From positions 1 through 8,544 of the forward strand of contig JAGWZD010000071.1 of NCBI GenBank assembly GCA_018968995.1: a stretch of DNA of 8,544 nucleotides. The letters run 5' to 3'. Of the stretch, positions 7,901 through 8,544 are shown in pieces; the first letter of the stretch is position 1, and the number at the start of each line of letters is the position of its first letter. The notes under the pieces are model-generated. The model was not told where the DNA came from. It ran no database searches and worked only from the letters and a program-made list of their open reading frames with translations. Made by a program: the position numbers and the translations under genes. This DNA comes from Bdellovibrionales bacterium (GTDB lineage Bacteria; Bdellovibrionota; UBA1018).

Positions 7901-8298
7901 ATCCGCAAGTTCCCCTACGAACCAAAAGCGATTCCAACACAGTCTGTGCAAACGGTGAGTATCAGAATAAATACAGTGATCAGCAGGTGCTCAGCGCCTG
8001 TTACGGAAGTCCTACTGAGGGTTTTGATACAACCCAAGGCATCAAAGTAGCTTCTCTTGGAGACCTCTATTACTGGCGGTTACCGACCATCTTCGATTAT
8101 ATGCTCGCGGTTCATAACGGGCTTCCGATGGTTTTTCCTGATGTTAGTGAAAACGAGTGGACTGCAACCGTATCGGCGAAGAACACCTCAAGAGCCTTTG
8201 CTTTTAGTGGAATAAATCGGACAAGGTCGGTCTTTCCGCAAACCACAACTTTTAGTGCGCGGTGCGTAGGTAGAGCACAGAAAGATCTGGGTCAGTAA
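4960..8298 (+). CDS. Large cysteine-rich secreted protein with C-terminal Lcl_C (DUF1566)-like domain
   Basis: An 1112-aa exported protein, a distant paralogue of the upstream lipoprotein. It has a type I signal peptide (MRRKIIPSIR, hydrophobic core, cleavage likely after Ala-Ser-Ala at 26-28). Cys23 is not a lipobox because Phe precedes it. The N-terminal unit (Cys37, Cys47, FGGR 62-65, then PAEIRKDVSLWGMTG at 128-142) mirrors that of its neighbour. The middle (about 220-600) is Ser/Thr-rich and beta-like, has no counterpart next door, and matches nothing I know. A clean cysteine-framed unit follows (Cys604, Cys618, YNGR 631-634, Cys638, NNCW 652-655), then KIRKGVSIFGVEG (799-811). The GEGKW block (925-929) leads into the Lcl_C-like domain 945-1105 with NWC (969-971), YWRLPT (1038-1043), NEWT (1065-1068) and ARCVGR (1100-1105), then a short tail. 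The mature protein has 32 cysteines, so a disulfide-rich extracytoplasmic fold is likely. The gene overlaps its upstream neighbour by 16 bases with a strong SD and should be co-expressed with it. Function unknown; surface binding inferred. Confidence 0.88.
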   Translation: MRRKIIPSIRFALLSSLTVASFCGSASASSSFKYPACAMNQLTVEACVLNSDQQAFIHELEFGGRQDVPFLGINAPERTPASGAVAPPDASMSWLDSGFEDVARWRIPAAGYYKNIDLRLKFSSMLTPAEIRKDVSLWGMTGAFDASGAAKPCQWSALNKVVANAEQCVLQKGSFSQPALSASLMNKNSLYPNNLTFWMESSARIPLERRGLSGSSVQCPSTAQNPVDFRALTPDGYQPPPGCLLRLISPDRPLTFQSDCSVTGATPRVDLSCSSASTPPRDYSYCWDKTEFSSCAWITEMHKSPVLKHGFYYHTSGSAPPLRPHFGIRSNASRSYSTTTSSFPFMPLVRFYPVTAGYRVLAKQRAEELPLIRYNHTDLFGQTLLLKPGSTVTLTPEILNSAQRGNLLDCTVYHFRGTGSNGMSVTSSLRATAGEVSLQEIGEGASYGSGSAVQITPVTSPTNSKLSVLVDKSCKLTLTLAPNAKPGALLPLSVVPTGALRDGSSADGAPFDLMIQADSTSTPGVIASDLEMATPYLYSQPLARNLCKIDLGANASTSASIAPGKSGCFLDLTDPNSSATQSAISFLNANQTASFFAQSELNQCTTDTSKRVPAGVTCLAQPGQTVTTEPYNGRGTECQVGVVVRNSPVPLNNCWLKNGEYEKGTDTACPVPSSNGNYANVNYQNPTIFSIDNQEFPRIPPGVNKVPTTSLEFGYGSALNGCTINAEDAKGRYLMATPMGSRFKPCEEGKQPKNCWMFARRADLSTVQTEAINQFGQTFLFPGSRLSIPGFGAVVTKDKIRKGVSIFGVEGDAKGAASEFGSGIYRMITSGTVDSSRLTYSDETKVLGRLPYSPKHLAVPPVYGVESVVTSSSRRVNRANWNSNVHVCNDLKACRGAFQGIATASNLEACDEGICWNGEKKGAAGEGKWQLQKRICTPQRCHEVWKDLSSLLSWSTLVGQEGSSPKRFNWCQASGANVSENPQVPLRTKSDSNTVCANGEYQNKYSDQQVLSACYGSPTEGFDTTQGIKVASLGDLYYWRLPTIFDYMLAVHNGLPMVFPDVSENEWTATVSAKNTSRAFAFSGINRTRSVFPQTTTFSARCVGRAQKDLGQ
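6097..6129 (+). repeat. Internal duplication in the 1112-aa protein, copy 1
   Basis: Residues 380-390 read FGQTLLLKPGS and are followed by a short beta-like Thr/Leu stretch. They match residues 775-784 (FGQTFLFPGS, 7282-7311) with one indel. The two copies are 395 residues apart and may mark the same position in two copies of a larger module. The similarity is short but specific. Confidence 0.4.
6439..6460 (+). repeat. Perfect 9-bp inverted repeat inside the 1112-aa gene
   Basis: GTAGTGCCC (6439-6447) and GGGCACTAC (6452-6460) are exact reverse complements round a 4-base ACAG loop, giving a strong mRNA hairpin in mid-gene. No T tract follows, so it is not an intrinsic terminator. It may be chance or a pause or stability element. 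Confidence 0.5.
6769..6924 (+). repeat. Cysteine-framed unit in the 1112-aa protein
   Basis: Residues 604-655 give the clearest copy of the unit seen in the upstream lipoprotein: Cys604, Cys618 then Leu-Ala, YNGRGTEC with Cys638, and NNCW with Cys654. The spacing (14, 20 and 16 residues between successive cysteines) is close to unit 3 of the lipoprotein (14, 30 and 15). Confidence 0.5.
7282..7311 (+). repeat. Internal duplication in the 1112-aa protein, copy 2
   Basis: Residues 775-784 (FGQTFLFPGS) correspond to the copy at 6097-6129. Here the motif is followed closely by the IRKGVSIFGVEG module, which copy 1 lacks. Confidence 0.4.
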
Positions 8299-8544
8299 TG
8301 AGCAAATCGTCAATAAAAATCGCAACGCTCTTGTTGGTTCTTCAGCTAGCCGCTTGCCGTGAATTTATGAGTTCGGGGCAGACCGCCTCGAATGTCGGTC
8401 AAGTGAAGAATTTGGAAACTCTTTATGGAGGCGAGCCCGGGCGACCACCTCGTAAGTTTGATGCTGGACTAACGCTGATTACCCCAAGCTCAAACTCGAG
8501 TGATCTGGCCACATTTGTTCAGCCCGGAATGCTTTTACCGATTC
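8298..8544 (+). CDS. Lipoprotein, N-terminal 82 codons; 3' end outside window
   Basis: An open frame runs from ATG 8298 off the right edge. It opens MSKSSIKIATLLLVLQLAAC, a textbook lipoprotein signal peptide with lipobox LAAC and Cys20 as the lipidated residue; Arg at +2 allows outer-membrane sorting. The visible mature part (Ser/Asn/Gly-rich) contains LETLYGGEPGR (39-49), faintly like the Gly-Gly-Arg cores upstream, and TFVQPGMLLPI (72-82), faintly like the FGQTFLFPGS stretch of the preceding protein. Neither is enough to call it a third paralogue. The start overlaps the previous stop by one base (TAATG), and only a weak AAAGA (8281-8285) lies ahead of it. Translation by coupling to the 1112-aa gene is therefore likely. 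The real start and lipobox are persuasive; family and function cannot be told from this fragment. Confidence 0.82.
   Translation, partial: MSKSSIKIATLLLVLQLAACREFMSSGQTASNVGQVKNLETLYGGEPGRPPRKFDAGLTLITPSSNSSDLATFVQPGMLLPI

Overview
The window reads as a stretch of chromosome from a Gram-negative (diderm) bacterium. Three things support this: a DUF481-type outer-membrane beta-barrel with a C-terminal Phe, two lipoprotein signal peptides with clear lipoboxes, and a housekeeping guaA gene. The mixture of secreted, cysteine-rich, poorly characterised envelope proteins and Lcl_C (DUF1566) domains would suit Bdellovibrionota or a related delta-type lineage. That placement is a guess from general character; nothing here fixes the taxonomy.

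Layout. Positions 1-534 hold the 3' end of guaA (GMP synthase), running off the left edge. Eight bases later, at 543-1265, a DUF481 outer-membrane protein follows on the same strand with its own good ribosome binding site. It converges on a minus-strand gene (1281-2624) encoding an RDD-type three-helix membrane protein with a large, probably periplasmic C-terminal part. A hairpin inside the 3' end of that gene could terminate transcription from either side. A 122-base divergent spacer (2625-2746) then leads into the most interesting part.

Positions 2747-8544 carry three tightly packed plus-strand genes for exported proteins. The first is a lipoprotein of about 742 aa. The second is a 1112-aa protein with a type I signal peptide, overlapping the first by 16 bases. 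The third is a lipoprotein cut by the right edge, overlapping the second by one base. The first two are distant paralogues. Both end in an Lcl_C/DUF1566-like domain (Trp-Arg-Leu-Pro-Thr core and a terminal Arg-Cys-Val-Gly-Arg). Both also carry cysteine-framed segments built round a Gly-Gly-Arg-like core, plus Ile-Arg-x-Gly-Val-x-Ile-x-Gly modules. Mature cysteine counts are even (20 and 32), which fits disulfide-bonded extracytoplasmic proteins.

Reading together: the overlaps and the shared architecture suggest one operon making a surface complex or a set of adhesin-like or matrix proteins, one anchored by lipid and one released past the inner membrane. Lcl_C domains are known from the Legionella collagen-like adhesin, so surface binding is the best-supported guess, but no partner or substrate can be read from the sequence. 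The cysteine-framed repeat is the best candidate here for something not yet described. No RNA genes, CRISPR arrays, insertion sequences or frameshifts were seen.
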